Assembly: GCF_905171775.1 (NCBI RefSeq)
Contig: NC_053489.1
Coordinates: 330,866,089 to 330,930,088, forward strand
Length of the DNA: 64,000 bases
DNA from: Rana temporaria
Lineage: Eukaryota; Chordata; Amphibia; Anura; Ranidae
Direction: 5' to 3'
Position numbers and translations under genes: made by a program. The notes below the pieces were generated by a model. It worked only from the letters and a program-made list of their open reading frames with translations, was not told the origin of the DNA and made no database searches. Shown piece after piece: positions 12,211-23,227 of the stretch. The stretch's first letter is position 1; each line of letters opens with the position of its first letter.

Positions 12211-12314
12211 TGAAGGTCCTTCATATTTCTAACCCATAGCATGTACTGTACATACCAATTATAAACCAAAATACATTCTTCTGAGTAAAGAGTAAAAAAA
12301 AGATTACCTGCTGT

Positions 12315-12845
12315 CTTAGTAGTGCAGTGGTCCGGGTAGCAGGCAGATGTGGTCAGCAGCAGCGAAAGGATCGTCTATGCAGCAGGCAGGAATACTGTCC
12401 ATAGTACATGCAGCAGGCAGAGATATGGTCAGTGCAGCCAAAATATTGGTCCAGGCAGCAGGCAGGACCATCAAGTTTAGGGCCTCGGTCAGGAAAGAAT
12501 GGGGACAGGGGTAGAGGCTTCTCCCACTCAAATCGCTTTGAACACAGAAAACCAAAAACTGGTTTTCTGAACTCCGAACACTATTCTGGAGCCCCTCACA
12601 TATGTGAGACCCCTGTGTGGCAGGGTGCAAGATCAGTCCAAGGGGCAGGCAAAAACATGGTCAACAAGCCGAGGTCAGTGCAGGTAAAAGGCAGAAATAG
12701 GCGGTAGGCAGAGGCATAGTCGAAACAGTCCAGGGTCAGTTCAATGTGAAAGGCAGAAACATGGCGGATAAACAATGCAGACGGCAGGCAGAGGCATAGT
12801 CGATAAACAGGCCAGGGTCAGTTGAGTTGAGGCACTAGGTTGGTT
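12315..12845. repeat. Degenerate short tandem repeats (ggcaggca / ccagggtcagt)
   Basis: Imperfect units built from 'gcagcaggcaga', 'cagggtcagtt' and 'aggcagaaacatgg' recur about every 45-60 bp. They lie directly downstream of the transposase stop of piggyBac-1 and carry no reading frame of interest. Confidence 0.6.
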
Positions 12846-12939
12846 GGTTGAGGCAGCAGGGAAATCAGCACAGAAATTGAAAGAGGGGCTAGTGGCAGTC
12901 TATTAGGAATTTGGGTTAATAATTTTCTAAAGAGTGATA

Positions 12940-14756
12940 TCACTTGAAGCATGGTGTCATACATAGGCAAGGTTGGGAGGGACAGTCGGGGCAATAGCAA
13001 CTGGTGTCTTTTCTAATTCCACGTTTGCTGCACACCCGACATCTTTTTTGGCGTCTTCTTCCGGTTGCTGATGGTGGAATATTGTCAGGATAATGGCGCT
13101 CGTGCAGTCTGCTGACAGAATCGGAGCGAATTCTTTGTGGGGCAGAGCCTTGCTGATAGATCAGGGCAGTGACAACATTTTCGATAAATCTGATAAAGGG
13201 GATGGGTCTTTCCATTGATTTGTGATAAGTGACAAATGAATTATAAAGGGCCATATGGAAGAAGTATATTGCAACTTTTTTATACCAGAAAATTGACTTT
13301 CGCATTGAGAGATAGGGCTGCAGCATTTGATCGTTTAGATCCACCACCCCCCCCCATGAACTTATTATATTCGTTGATACAGCAAGGCTTTCGAACGGTA
13401 CGGCGTCTCCTGTGAATTTCCACTGAGGTGTCATTGTGGATAGTCGACATCATGTAAACGTCTTTCTTATCCCTCCACTTCACGGCCAAAACTTTTTCAT
13501 TCCTCAGGCTTGCCAATTCCCCCCTTTGTAGGCTTGTGGTGACTAAACTCTGTGGGAAGCCTTTCCTGTTTTTACGTGCAGTACCACAGGCCAAAGTTTT
13601 ATTCAAGAATAGGTGGCGAAAAAGGGGCAGACTGGTGTAGTAATTGTCCACGTATATGTGATACCCCTTTTGGAAGAGTGGGAATGCCAACTCCCATACA
13701 ATTTTCCCGCTTATTCCCATATACGATGGACACTCAGGGGGATGGATTTGGGAGTCTTTGCCTTCGTACACACGAAAGGCATTCACATAGCCGGAGGAGC
13801 TTTCGCAGAGCTTGTTTAGCTTCAAGCCGTACCTCGCTCTCTTACTGGGAATATACTGTTTTATTCCCAGCCGGCCAGTGAAATGGACCAGGGATTCGTC
13901 CACAGAGATGTTCTGTTCCTGGATGTAAAGTTCCGCAAACTTCTCATTGAAAAAATCTATTGGGGGCGAATTTTATATAATCTATCAAAGTCCGTATGAT
14001 TTCGGGGGGGGGCACTGCGAGTTGTCACAGAAATGCAGGAACCGTATGATCTTGTCATAGCGGGACCTGGACATCGTAGCTGAAAAAATTGGCATATGAA
14101 GGATGGGCTTTTTAGACCAATACGAATGAAGTTCATTTTTTTTTGAAAGCCCCATATTCAGCGTAAGGCCTAAAAACAATCTCATATCCTCCATTGTTAG
14201 GGGTCTCCATTCAAACGGGCGGGCATAGTATGAGTTGGGGTTGTTTTGTATGTACTGACTGGCAAAAAGATTTGTTTGGTCTATGATGGTTTGAAGGAAC
14301 TCATTAGGGAAAAATAAATTAAAAAAATCGATTTCAGAGAAACCTTCGGTGTTGGCCTGCACACCTGGCTGTGCTGTGAAAGGGGGGATTGTGGCTGACC
14401 CTGTACTAGAAGGCAGCCACAATGGGTAGATGGGTTTGGGCCCTTCTTCCTCGGCGTGGAATTCCAGAGCTTGTACTGGGCCTTTCCTCCTGGGGTCTAG
14501 CGCCGTTAGCATTTTCTGATTGGCCACTGGGATGTCCGGCGCTGCTGGTAGCTGCCTGGGGTTCAGACCGTGGTCTTTTTGGACGGACTACTTCCTCCTC
14601 CGATTCGGATGTACTGATTTCAGGGGGCTCGTATTCCGAACCTGAATTGAAAGTGGACTCAGCACTGTTATGGGGCGGTGAGAGCTCCCCGCTGCTCTCA
14701 TCGCTCTGGGTTAGAATTTTGAATGCCTCTTCTGTGGTGAATAATTTTCTGGACAT
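12940..14756 (-). pseudogene. piggyBac-type transposase (DDE_Tnp_1_7), frameshifted
   Basis: The minus-strand ATG at 14756 sits in a near-ideal initiation context (gccaccATGt). An acidic N-terminus is followed by the conserved block EIDFFNLFFPNE, then LTMEDMRLFLGLTLNMGL and SRSRYDKIIRFLHF. The first catalytic Asp lies in VDESLVHFTGRL (about 13900), the second in YVDNYYTS (about 13650), and the third in the GGVDLNDQ block (about 13345). A C-terminal cysteine-rich finger (CRVC to CYCPDC to CMTPCF) ends at 12942. The frame breaks near 14440, at a nine-G run (14004-14012), near 13963, and at a nine-C run (13347-13355). All three catalytic Asp codons survive in the pieces. Confidence 0.9.
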
Positions 14757-14837
14757 GGTGGCTGTATGACAGGGCTGCACGATAGGGACTAATTGGCTGT
14801 ACGTCAGCTAGAAATTGGCTGCTGGGCTCACGGGACA

Positions 14838-15560
14838 GGTACTCCTGATGGAGGTGACAGGTACTCCTGATGGAGCTCACGGGACAGGTACTCCTGATGG
14901 AGGTGACAGGTACTCCTGATGGGGGTGACAGGTACTCTTGATGGGGGTGACAGGTACTTGGGTACTTCTGATGGAGGTGACAGGTACTTCTGATGGGGGT
15001 GACAGGTGCTCCTGATGGGGGTGATAGGTGCTCTTGATGGGGGTGACGGGTACTCCTTTTTTATGGGGGCGACAGGTACTCCGGTACTCCTGATGGAGGT
15101 GACAATTACCCTTGATGGGGGTGATGGGGGTGAGGGGTACTCAGGTACTCCTGATGGAGGTGACAGGTACTCTTGATGGGGGCGACAGGTACTCAGGTAC
15201 TCCTGATGGAGGCAACGGGTACTCAGGTACTCCTGATGGAGGCGACAAGTACTCCTGATGGGGGCGACAGGTACTGAGGTACTCCTGACGGGGGTGACGG
15301 GTACTCAGGTACTCTTGATGGGGGGTGACGGGTACTCAGGTACTCTTGATAGGGGTTGACAGGTACTCAGGTACTTTTGATGGGGGGGTGACAGGTACTC
15401 TTGATGGGGGGGTGACAGGTACTATTGATGGGGGGTGACAGGTACTCTTGATGGGGGGGTGACAGGTACTCTTGATGGGGGGGGTGACAGATACTCTTGA
15501 TGGGGGGGTGACAGGTACTTGGGTACTTTTGGTGGGGGGTGACAGGTACTCTTTATTCGG
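14838..15560. repeat. 23-bp minisatellite in the 5' part of piggyBac-1
   Basis: The basic unit is gggggtgacaggtactcttgat with variants. A longer form (about 34 bp) duplicates the 'ggtactc' part (ggtactcaggtactcctgatgg). About 28 units lie just upstream of the transposase ATG, between it and the element's right terminus. Confidence 0.9.
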
Positions 15561-16085
15561 GGGGGGCAATCTGGACACTATACTGACACTGTAAACTGTA
15601 ACTCACTGTTTCTGATTTCTCCTTCTCACACAGGATCGGTGTGTGAGGAGGAGAGCCCAGAGACAGCCGTTACAGTGCTGTTTGTTTACAATTGTGACCG
15701 GCTGTGATTGGACACAGCCGGTCACGTGGTAAAGAGCCAAATTTCATTGGCTCTTTACCCAGATATGTCCAGGGGACGAGCCTCATGCCCGATTTCCGCA
15801 GTGCGCCCGATCGCCGATATGCACGCGCCCGGGGTCGCGCGCGCCTCCTCCATAGGGAAGTGACCGGCTGTGATTGAAAACAGCCAGTCACGTGGTAAAA
15901 GCTATTTTTTTTTCTTCTGCCGTGATCGGGGACGGGCTGTCTCCGAGGGACTCGCCGCGTCACCGATCTCCGCTCTGTGGGCTGCCAGGAGCCCGCAGTA
16001 GCGGCGAGAAGGGCTGGACGTCATATGACGTCCACCCGGATCGTAAAGGGGTTCCTGCCGCCATCATTTTCCAATGACGCGGTAA
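15561..16085. other. GC-rich 5' sub-terminal zone of piggyBac-1
   Basis: This zone holds two copies of 'gtgaccggctgtgattg' (about 15695 and 15859) and 'cacgtggtaaa' boxes in direct repeat. It would contain the transposase promoter, but no convincing TATA box is visible. Confidence 0.5.
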
Positions 16086-16097
16086 GGAAGTGGTTAA

Positions 16098-16442
16098 GAA
16101 ACATAATCATATATGTTGCTTGATCAAGATGAGCTAGACTCACTTAAATGCTAGGTGGAACCTCTGTTTTTGTAGCAACTGGAATGTTTTTTTTTTTCCT
16201 TTGTATTAAAAACTCAACAAAAACCTATTGAAATAAAAAATTTGGCAGCTACAGTATTTTTTTTTTCCAGACGGAGCTCCTCTTTAACTTGCACAGAACA
16301 AATTTACATGCAGTTTTGATGAAAAAACAGCTATGCATGTTTTTTTATAAACACATTCCTAAGTGTAAGGTGATTGTAACTGTAATAATGTGCTTGCATC
16401 AACAAAGATGAGTAGTGTCAGTGATACATTTCATATTTACAC
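16098..16442. other. AT-rich non-coding DNA, nothing recognised
   Basis: The stretch contains poly(T) runs at 16188 and 16257 and no coding or repeat structure that I can name. Confidence 0.5.
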
Positions 16443-16445
16443 TAA

Positions 16446-16862
16446 TGCCATGTACACACAATCATCGTACAAATGTTCGATGTGAGCTTGTTGTCGGAAA
16501 ATCCGACCATGCATGATACATCGGACATTTGCTGTCAGAATTTCCGTCAACAAAAATTTGAGAGCTGGTTCTCAAATTTTCCGACAACAAAAGTTGTTGT
16601 CAGAAATTTTGACCGTGTGTGTACCTCAATTCAACGCACAAAAATTCTATGCATGCTCAGAATCAATTCGACACATGCTTGGAATCATTGAACTTCTTTT
16701 TCTCAGCTTGTCATAGTATTGTACGTCACCGCGTTCTTGACGGTCGGAATTTCCAACAACAATTGTGTAACCGTGTGTATGCAAGACAAGTTTGAGCCAA
16801 CATCCGTCGGAAATGTATCTACGGTTTTTGTTGTCGGAATGTCTGATCGTCTGTACGCGGCA
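16446..16862. mobile_element. Harbinger-like MITE (TGCCATGTACACAC ... GTACGCGGCA)
   Basis: The ends TGCC(A/G)..GTAC and GTACGCGGCA are inverted, and the element is flanked by the 3-bp duplication TAA (16443-16445, 16863-16865). Internally it carries repeated 'gtcggaatttccgac' style palindromes. Length is 417 bp, with no coding capacity. The same family recurs at 34496 and, more diverged, at 35876. Confidence 0.8.
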
Positions 16863-16865
16863 TAA

Positions 16866-18061
16866 CAGTTATCTTTTAAGGACATCCTCCAAATTCAAGC
16901 TGTACTGATACACAGAGGTTTGGAAAATTGTTAATGTGTTAAAGACAAAAGCAAACATTTATTATACTATAGCTTTCCAATTCTTACATGTGATTGCTGT
17001 ATTAGTTTCCTTTTTTTAGGCTTTCTTTCTTCTATTTTTATCTTTGAGCTTCTGTATCAGTATTGCTTGAACCTAGAAGAAGAGAGTATACCTTCAAAAT
17101 CCTTAAATTTAACTTTGCAAATAATTTCTCTGTGTTTTTGTTGACAACATTCATGCAGGATGGGGATGGGATAAACTATACTAGGTGCCACATCCCATGT
17201 TACTGAATACAAATGTATTCAAAAGACCACATGTCTTTATAGGCACCCCATGGATAACAACAGCAACATAATATAAAATAGAAATTTATTGAACAACCAT
17301 CCTAAAAACAGCAACAAACCCAAACTGGATTTTCTATATTTCTAGAGTAATTTGCAAAGTTATTTCAGTGAGAATTTACATGAAAACTGGGTGACATCTC
17401 AACATTTTGCGTGAATAAATGCCTTTTCAATTTCACATAGCTCAAAATAATAACTATAGAATCACACCACACTGTTTAATTAGTAAATCTTAGATTTGCA
17501 CAACAAGTTGGTAATTAAAGACACATTTGCATATTAACAACTCAGCAGCTGCTACTTTTATTCTTCCCTCTTCACTTATCAGGTTTTAAACACCAGTCTA
17601 TAATGATAAAAGTAGAACAGTGCTTGGTTGATTAGGGAAGAAAATATTTTAGGCTCATTATGAATGAATGTAAAGGCTCGCCTCCATCATTCATCTTTTC
17701 TGATATTTTCAATGTGCTCTACTGTTGTTTCAAATTTTTAAAATGGACTTTGTAGCCTATGCTTAAAATATTCATAAAAATAATATGCAAGAAATGATGC
17801 AATGCAATAGTATAATTTTAAAGATAATTAGATAATTATAGCCACAAGTTAAAATATGAAACCTAATACATTATACATTTATGTATACATATATGTACAT
17901 GCATTTCTATTTGAAAAGCCTCTAAACTTGACACAAAAGTAGTTATATAAGGAATCTAAAATGTACAGTATGTATGTTAAGCTAAAACAACAATTGCACT
18001 CATTTAGTTAATGTCTTTTGGACTGTTTAAAACATACATACATACATACATACATTTTGAC
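16866..18061. other. AT-rich DNA without recognised elements
   Basis: This is one of the few stretches that may be non-repetitive host sequence. It has no long frame, no splice-flanked exon that I can support, and a short (CATA)n run at 18033-18055. Confidence 0.45.
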
Positions 18062-18065
18062 TTAA

Positions 18066-18607
18066 AGTGGAGTTCCACCCATAAATATAACATTACATCA
18101 GTAGTTTTAAAAAAATGTCATTAGTCCTTTAAGAATTTTTTATTTATTTTTTTAGATGCCTTCAAAGTGTTGTTGCTAGGCAGAATAGTTAATCTTCCCA
18201 CTTCCTGCACCTAGGTGCTTAAGCTTCCTAACCTACACCGCACAGACTCCTGGGAATGTAGTGGGTATAACTTTCCAGGAGTCTGTGCACTCCCCAGTCT
18301 CGAAGAATCATATGACTTGGACAGTACAGGTGCTGAAACCTGATCTGAAACCTAATACACTGCTTGTGCAGCACTGAGCATGTGCGAGATCTGCAAGGCT
18401 GAAATCCAGGAAGTCATACAGTCTGGCTTCATGATGCCCACACTTAAGATGGCCCCAGTCAATTTCTATTTTATAAAGTGTCTAAATGCTGTAACAACCT
18501 AACAAAACGGACCTTAGTTTACAGACTAACTTTACTAGAATACATTAAGCTTGTGTATTACAGGGGTATTTATATTTAAAAAGTGAAATTGTGTCCGGAA
18601 CTCCGCT
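18066..18607. mobile_element. TTAA-flanked MITE (AGTGGAGTTCC ends; Kolobok- or piggyBac-like)
   Basis: The left end AGTGGAGTTCCACCC and the right end GGAACTCCGCT are inverted. TTAA lies on both sides (18062-18065, 18608-18611). Length is 542 bp and it is non-coding. TTAA duplication is shared by the Kolobok and piggyBac superfamilies; the AG start favours Kolobok, but this is not proven. Confidence 0.75.
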
Positions 18608-18801
18608 TTAATACCCAGTGAGTGTGCTAGTTTCCCAGCCTTGCTTCTTGTCTTCTTCTGTCAACTATAACCATACAGTAGTTGCAAGCTCAAAGGTAGC
18701 ACTAACAGACATGTGCCCTCGTGCACCAGCACTGAAAAAAAAAAAGAATGCCATGAATATGCATGATGTTCTTGGAGTTGCATTATCAGTTTAGGAGATT
18801 A

Positions 18802-19519
18802 CCGTATTTGCCAACATATAAGACGACTGGGCGTATAAGACGACCCCCTAATTTTCCAGGCACATTTTTGCTTTTGGGATATACTCGCCATATAAGACTA
18901 CCCCCTTCCTTCTAGTCTTTCTGGAAGCTGAGGGGTAGCCAGAACCGCTGACAGAAACAGGCTTTTTCAAATCTCACTGTGCCATTACATTACATGCCCC
19001 ACTGTGCCATTAAATTACATGCCCCACTGTGCCATTACATTACATGCCCCCACAGTGCCATCACTTGCCCCCACAGTGCCATTACTTGCCCCCACTGTGC
19101 CATCACTTTCCCCCCACTGTGCCATCACTCACGTTTTGCAGCTTCTGGCTTCCAGGCCGGTGACAGTCTCCGTCTGCTGCGAGCGTCCATGATTTTAAAG
19201 GCGCGCCTTCTTCTCAGACTGTCCTGTGATAGGCGGAACACAAATTTTCCCAGCAGCGCCTCTGTTCTGTGTTCCGCCTATCACGGATGTCTTCTCGTCC
19301 GAGGATGAGAAGGCATCCGTGATAGGAGGAACACAGAACAGAGGCACTGCTGGGAAAATTTGTGTTCCGCCTATCACAGGACAGTCTGAGAAGAAGGCGC
19401 GGCTTTCAAATCATGGACGCCCACAGCAGACGGAGACTGTCACCGGCGTATAAGACGACCCCGACTTTGGATGCATTTTTTTGCATCCAAAAAGTCGTCT
19501 TATATGCCGGAAAATACGG
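18802..19519. mobile_element. TA-flanked MITE with CCGTATTT termini and internal palindrome
   Basis: The ends CCGTATTTGCC and, inverted, CCGTATTTTCCGG are flanked by TA (18800-18801, 19520-19521). Sub-terminal 'tataagacgac' boxes occur in both halves. A tandem of about six ~24-bp units ('ctgtgccattacattacatg') lies at 18978-19132. A ~115-bp-arm palindrome is centred near 19305. No transposase is present. The TA duplication suggests a Tc1/mariner-group family. Confidence 0.75.
19195..19440. repeat. Long palindrome inside the TA-flanked MITE
   Basis: The left arm (ggcgcgccttcttctcagac, about 19199) is matched inverted by the right arm (gtctgagaagaaggcgcg, about 19384). Pairing continues inward through 'tcctgtgataggcgg' and 'ttttcccagcagcgcctctg' to a centre near 19305. 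It could form a stable cruciform or hairpin RNA. Confidence 0.85.
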
Positions 19520-19521
19520 TA

Positions 19522-19827
19522 CATGCTGATATGCATGGTTGACAGTGGATCCTACCTACCTGGATGCTGAGTGCAGACCACATCTATCATCTTTTTTTAA
19601 AAGTGAGTTGAGTTGGGTAGTTTTGGTCACATGACTGCTGGATGAAATTAATTGTACTTAATTAGGGCTTTGTTTTTTTAGTGATTATATCATATATTAT
19701 TATATTGACTGTACTTCACAATTACTTAAAAAAATATATTTTAGGCAAACTTTGTATCATTTAGATTTCAATGAATGAAGAGTAAGTATGTAGTAGTGCC
19801 TACTTTTGGGGCGCACAAAATGTCATG
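19522..19827. other. Short AT-rich spacer, nothing recognised
   Basis: No coding or repeat structure is seen between the two flanking MITEs. Confidence 0.5.
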
Positions 19828-19831
19828 TTAA

Positions 19832-20640
19832 CCACTTAAGGACCTGAAGGATTTGCCCCTTAATGACCAGGCCATTTTTTGTGATACGGCACTGCATCGC
19901 TTTAACTGACAAATGCACGATCATGAGACGAACAAAATAAACGCCCCTTTTTTTCCCACAAATAGAGCTATTTGATCAACTCTGCAGTTTTTATTTTTAG
20001 CGCTATAAACAAACAAAAAGTGACAATTTTGAAAAACAATAATAACTATTTTTTTTTTTTTTACTTTTTGCTATAATACATATCCAAAAAAATATATATA
20101 AAGAAAAGTATCAGTTCAGGCCGATATATACTTTGACATATTTTTGGTAACAAAAATCATAATAGGCATATATTGATTGGTTTGCACAAAATTTATCACA
20201 TCTACAAACTATGGGAAAGATTTAGGGACTTTTATTATTTTATTGTTTCTACTGGTTATGGCAGCGATCTGCGTTTTTAGCGGGACTGGGCCATTGGGGT
20301 GGACAAATCTGACCCCAAATGACACTTTTTTTGACACTTTTTGGGGACCAGTGACATTATTTCATTGATCAGTGCTATAAAAATTAGACATGTGCGGTTC
20401 GGTTTGTTTGAATTCAATTTGTTTTAATTTTTTTTTAATAGTTTTCAAATTTTAATAGTTTTCGAATTCAAATAGTTTTCAAATTTGAAAACTAAACAAA
20501 TTTATGTAAATAACGAATCAACACAAAACTAAACAAAACAATTTTTTTTGTTCTTCACATGTCTAATAAAAATGCACCAATCGGGGGGCACATGCGTGGT
20601 GCTGAGCGAGATAGGACTGATTCGGCACACGAAGGGCTTT
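19832..20640. mobile_element. piggyBac-type MITE, right end lost, split by a hAT MITE
   Basis: It starts after TTAA (19828-19831) with CCACTTAAGGACC. Its first ~250 bp ('cgctttaactgacaa', 'cccacaaatagagct', 'gcgctataaacaa') match the inverted ends of the elements at 48184 and 60747 and the left end of piggyBac-1. It is interrupted at 20385-20565 and disappears near 20640, where LINE sequence begins. The right boundary is approximate. Confidence 0.75.
20385..20565. mobile_element. hAT MITE, 181 bp, perfect 8-bp duplication
   Basis: Termini TAGACATGTG and CACATGTCTA are inverted. ATAAAAAT is duplicated exactly at 20377-20384 and 20566-20573. The interior is AT-rich with 'tttgaattcaa'-like palindromes. 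The exact duplication and short length suggest a relatively recent insertion into the surrounding TTAA MITE. Confidence 0.9.
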
Positions 20641-20695
20641 AAACTGCCTTAATCCTCACATCACTATCACCCCTCAAAGCACAAGATCACGGTGC

Positions 20696-21603
20696 ATGCC
20701 TTCATACAAGAAAAAATCCGGGGGAGCCGTTCAGAAGTCTCTAACACCAGCATGTTCCAAAATGGCGCCACGGCTCCTTCCCTACCTCCAGACTCAGGCT
20801 CTCCTTCGGCCCCAGGCTGTGAGTACCCTGCATCCCTATCTAAATCAGACTTAGATGCCAGCCAAGAGACAATGTAAAACCGTTTGGCCTCAAAATTCCA
20901 AACAGAGCTGCATAAAACCTCCCATGCTCTGTCCCAGGAGATTGCTGCTCTGGGCACTAGAACTGACAAATTAGAAACTAAGCATGACAAACTAGCCCTG
21001 GCATACAATGACCTTAGCAGGGAACATGAAACATTGACCACAGACCTTAATCAGATCCAGTCACAGAAACAGATGCAATAATCTGCGGCTGCGAGGATTC
21101 CCAGAGTCCATTACTGATTTAATCCATAATGTTATCCGGTTGTTTAAATCTCTCCTCACAAAATGTGAATCAGCGGCCTTCACCTGTGACAGAATCCACA
21201 GGGCCCTTCTGCCCAAACCACCAGCAAACAAACCGCCGCGTGATATAATCCTCTGTATGCAGCATTTTTTGGTTAAAGAAGAGATCCTGCAAGGAACACC
21301 CCACGGATCACTTTGGATGACTTCACAGTCGGGATCTATCCGGACATTTCGCCTGCCACTCTTGACAGATGCAGAGGCATGAAGGAAGTCACCGCCTCAC
21401 TGCAAGATGCCCAAATCCGATACAGAAGGGGATTCCCCTTTAAACTGGTGGTCCCTCATAATGGCTCTACATATGCTGCCACAACGTTCTTGGAGAGCCA
21501 GGAGATTTTGGTGAAATTGGGCTTACTGGAAGCTGAAGCCATGTGCCGCCCACCCATGACCCCCAGGCCTTCACAGATATGGCACACACCTCCTACCAGA
21601 TAG
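20696..21603 (+). pseudogene. LINE ORF1, multiply frameshifted
   Basis: An ATG at 20696 opens a basic start (MPSYKKKSGGAV), which is a plausible ORF1 N-terminus. A coiled coil follows at 20884-21080 (LGTRTDKLETKHDKLALAYN). The RRM signature NLRLRGFPES lies near 21090, CDRIHRALLPKPPANKPPRDI near 21190-21250, and the C-terminal domain at 21313-21603. At least four frameshifts separate these blocks, so no functional protein is expected. Confidence 0.75.
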
Positions 21604-22189
21604 GACAGACAGAGAATTAGATACGATGAAGCTTCCCTTAAGAATTTAGCATGCAACACTACAATGCCACGGCCATCTTTACAATCATCTTGAACAAGCT
21701 GATGAACTTGCGACTTCATTTTCTCACCACTCACAGTAAGGAGCCTGTCACTTGGTGCTGCTGCATGTCTCCCCCCCCCCCCCCCTCCCAGCACATTTAC
21801 TACTTGAAGTTCCTTTTGGTTTTGCTGTTTTCCATTAAGTGCTGATCTCCCTTTTAGTTTTGGATATGAGATCAATATTGCTGCTGGGTTTGAGACGTGA
21901 ATGTCTCAGATTTTCCTTGTTATTATCAGGATGCAAAATGTTCCTGATCAGTTGTTTTCGGTCTTTTTTTATTTCTTTTTCTGTTGAAACTGGACTCGTC
22001 CTCTTTTGGCCAAGTGGGCCTTTATAATTTCAGGGAGGTCTTTGGACCTATGTTTAAGATCTTTTGTGCTCATATTAGGTCTATACTGTATTTCAATTGC
22101 TATATGACAGCGCTCTTTACTAGACATGTGCACAGAAAAAAAAATTGTATTTTTAATAGACATTTGGCAGGCACACAACATAGGAACAA

Positions 22190-23227
22190 AAGAATATACA
22201 TTATTTTCTTACCCCCATAATAGTTACTCCAGATTAGATGATATCCTTTCCACCCCCGTTATTTTGCGCAATTCCAGTTAGGCCTCTATTCATAACTGTG
22301 TATGGTCTGACCACGACATTACTTCATTCACCACTGAATTTATTAAGCTAGCCCCCATGCTTTTTACCTGGAAACTCAATGAGGCACTTCTGTCTGACCC
22401 TGTTATAGAGGCAGAAGAGGCCCAATACATTGATACTTATTTTGCTCTAAACTCTATCCCAGAGACCCCAATCTCCACGGTTTGGGTGGCCCATAAAGCT
22501 GTACTGTGGGGTAAACTTATCAGCTTGGCCTCAGCCTGCAATAAGACCAACAGACAAAAAATTGTTCAACTCACTACCGAACTGGATGGTTTATGTAAAA
22601 ATCCAGAATAGAAACGGCTGGAATTAGACTCTCTGCTATAAGCTAACACAGAAAAGGCCCTGAGGTGGTCCACAGCCAGATTTTTACCCCATAGCAACAC
22701 CGCCTCCACTATGTTCGCTAGAAAGCTGAACCAGTCTCTCCATCCCCCGCATGAATACAGGCTGACCTTTCCTTTGGGTGGGATTACATCTCACCCTCAG
22801 GAGGTGCTAAAAAATTTCAAGGCATTCAATTCTTCATTGTTAGGTCCACCACAATCCATCCCCTTGGAGGAGGCACCGGCTTGGTTCAATGGCCTCCCAC
22901 TCCCCACCCTCACCTCCTCACAATTAGATATCCTTAACCGGCCTATCTATTCATCTGAGTTCTTGAATGTTATCAAGTCCCTTAAGAACGGTTCCTCCCC
23001 AGGACCAGATGGCTTCTCTGCCATATACTATAAAAAATTCTCCATACAAATCTCCCCTAGACTGGTTCAGCTTTTTAATTCTGTCATACATGGTGGCAGA
23101 TTCCCGGAGGAAATGCTTCTGGCAAATATGTCCCTCATTTCCAAACCAAACAGTTTCCTCAAAACTTTAGGCCAATTCGGTCATTAATAACAACCTAAAT
23201 TTTTTTAGTAGGATCTTGGCTAATAGA
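22190..23227 (+). pseudogene. LINE ORF2: endonuclease C-terminus to start of reverse transcriptase (first half)
   Basis: YTLFSYPHNSYSRLDDIL with the downstream WSDHDIT motif (22190-22330) is the end of an endonuclease domain. Linker and palm entry follow: SLKNGSSPGPDGFSAIYYKKF (22976-23040) and then the LANRLGSV text at about 23217, where the other LINE inserted. The continuation is at 31794. Stops and shifts are present. Confidence 0.8.

Larger units (their letters stand above)
10589..16093 (-). mobile_element. piggyBac-1: complete piggyBac-superfamily element, decayed
   Basis: The element is flanked by TTAA on both sides (10585-10588 and 16094-16097). The left end reads CCACTTCCATAC and the right end, inverted, CCACTTCCTTAC. 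At 5505 bp it is large for the superfamily because of internal repeats. In transposase orientation (minus) the order is: right terminus, a ~500-bp GC-rich zone, a minisatellite (14838-15560), the transposase (12940-14756), degenerate repeats (12315-12845), and ~390-bp tandem repeats (11050-12210). The left terminal ~250 bp resembles the ends of the TTAA MITEs at 19832, 48184 and 60747. Confidence 0.85.

Noticed and set aside
14422..14769. 115-codon plus-strand frame
   Set aside because: Antisense shadow of the N-terminus of the piggyBac-1 transposase.
22127..22180. A further hAT MITE starting TAGACATGTGCAC
   Set aside because: Only one end resembles the 20385 family; no inverted partner or 8-bp duplication was found.
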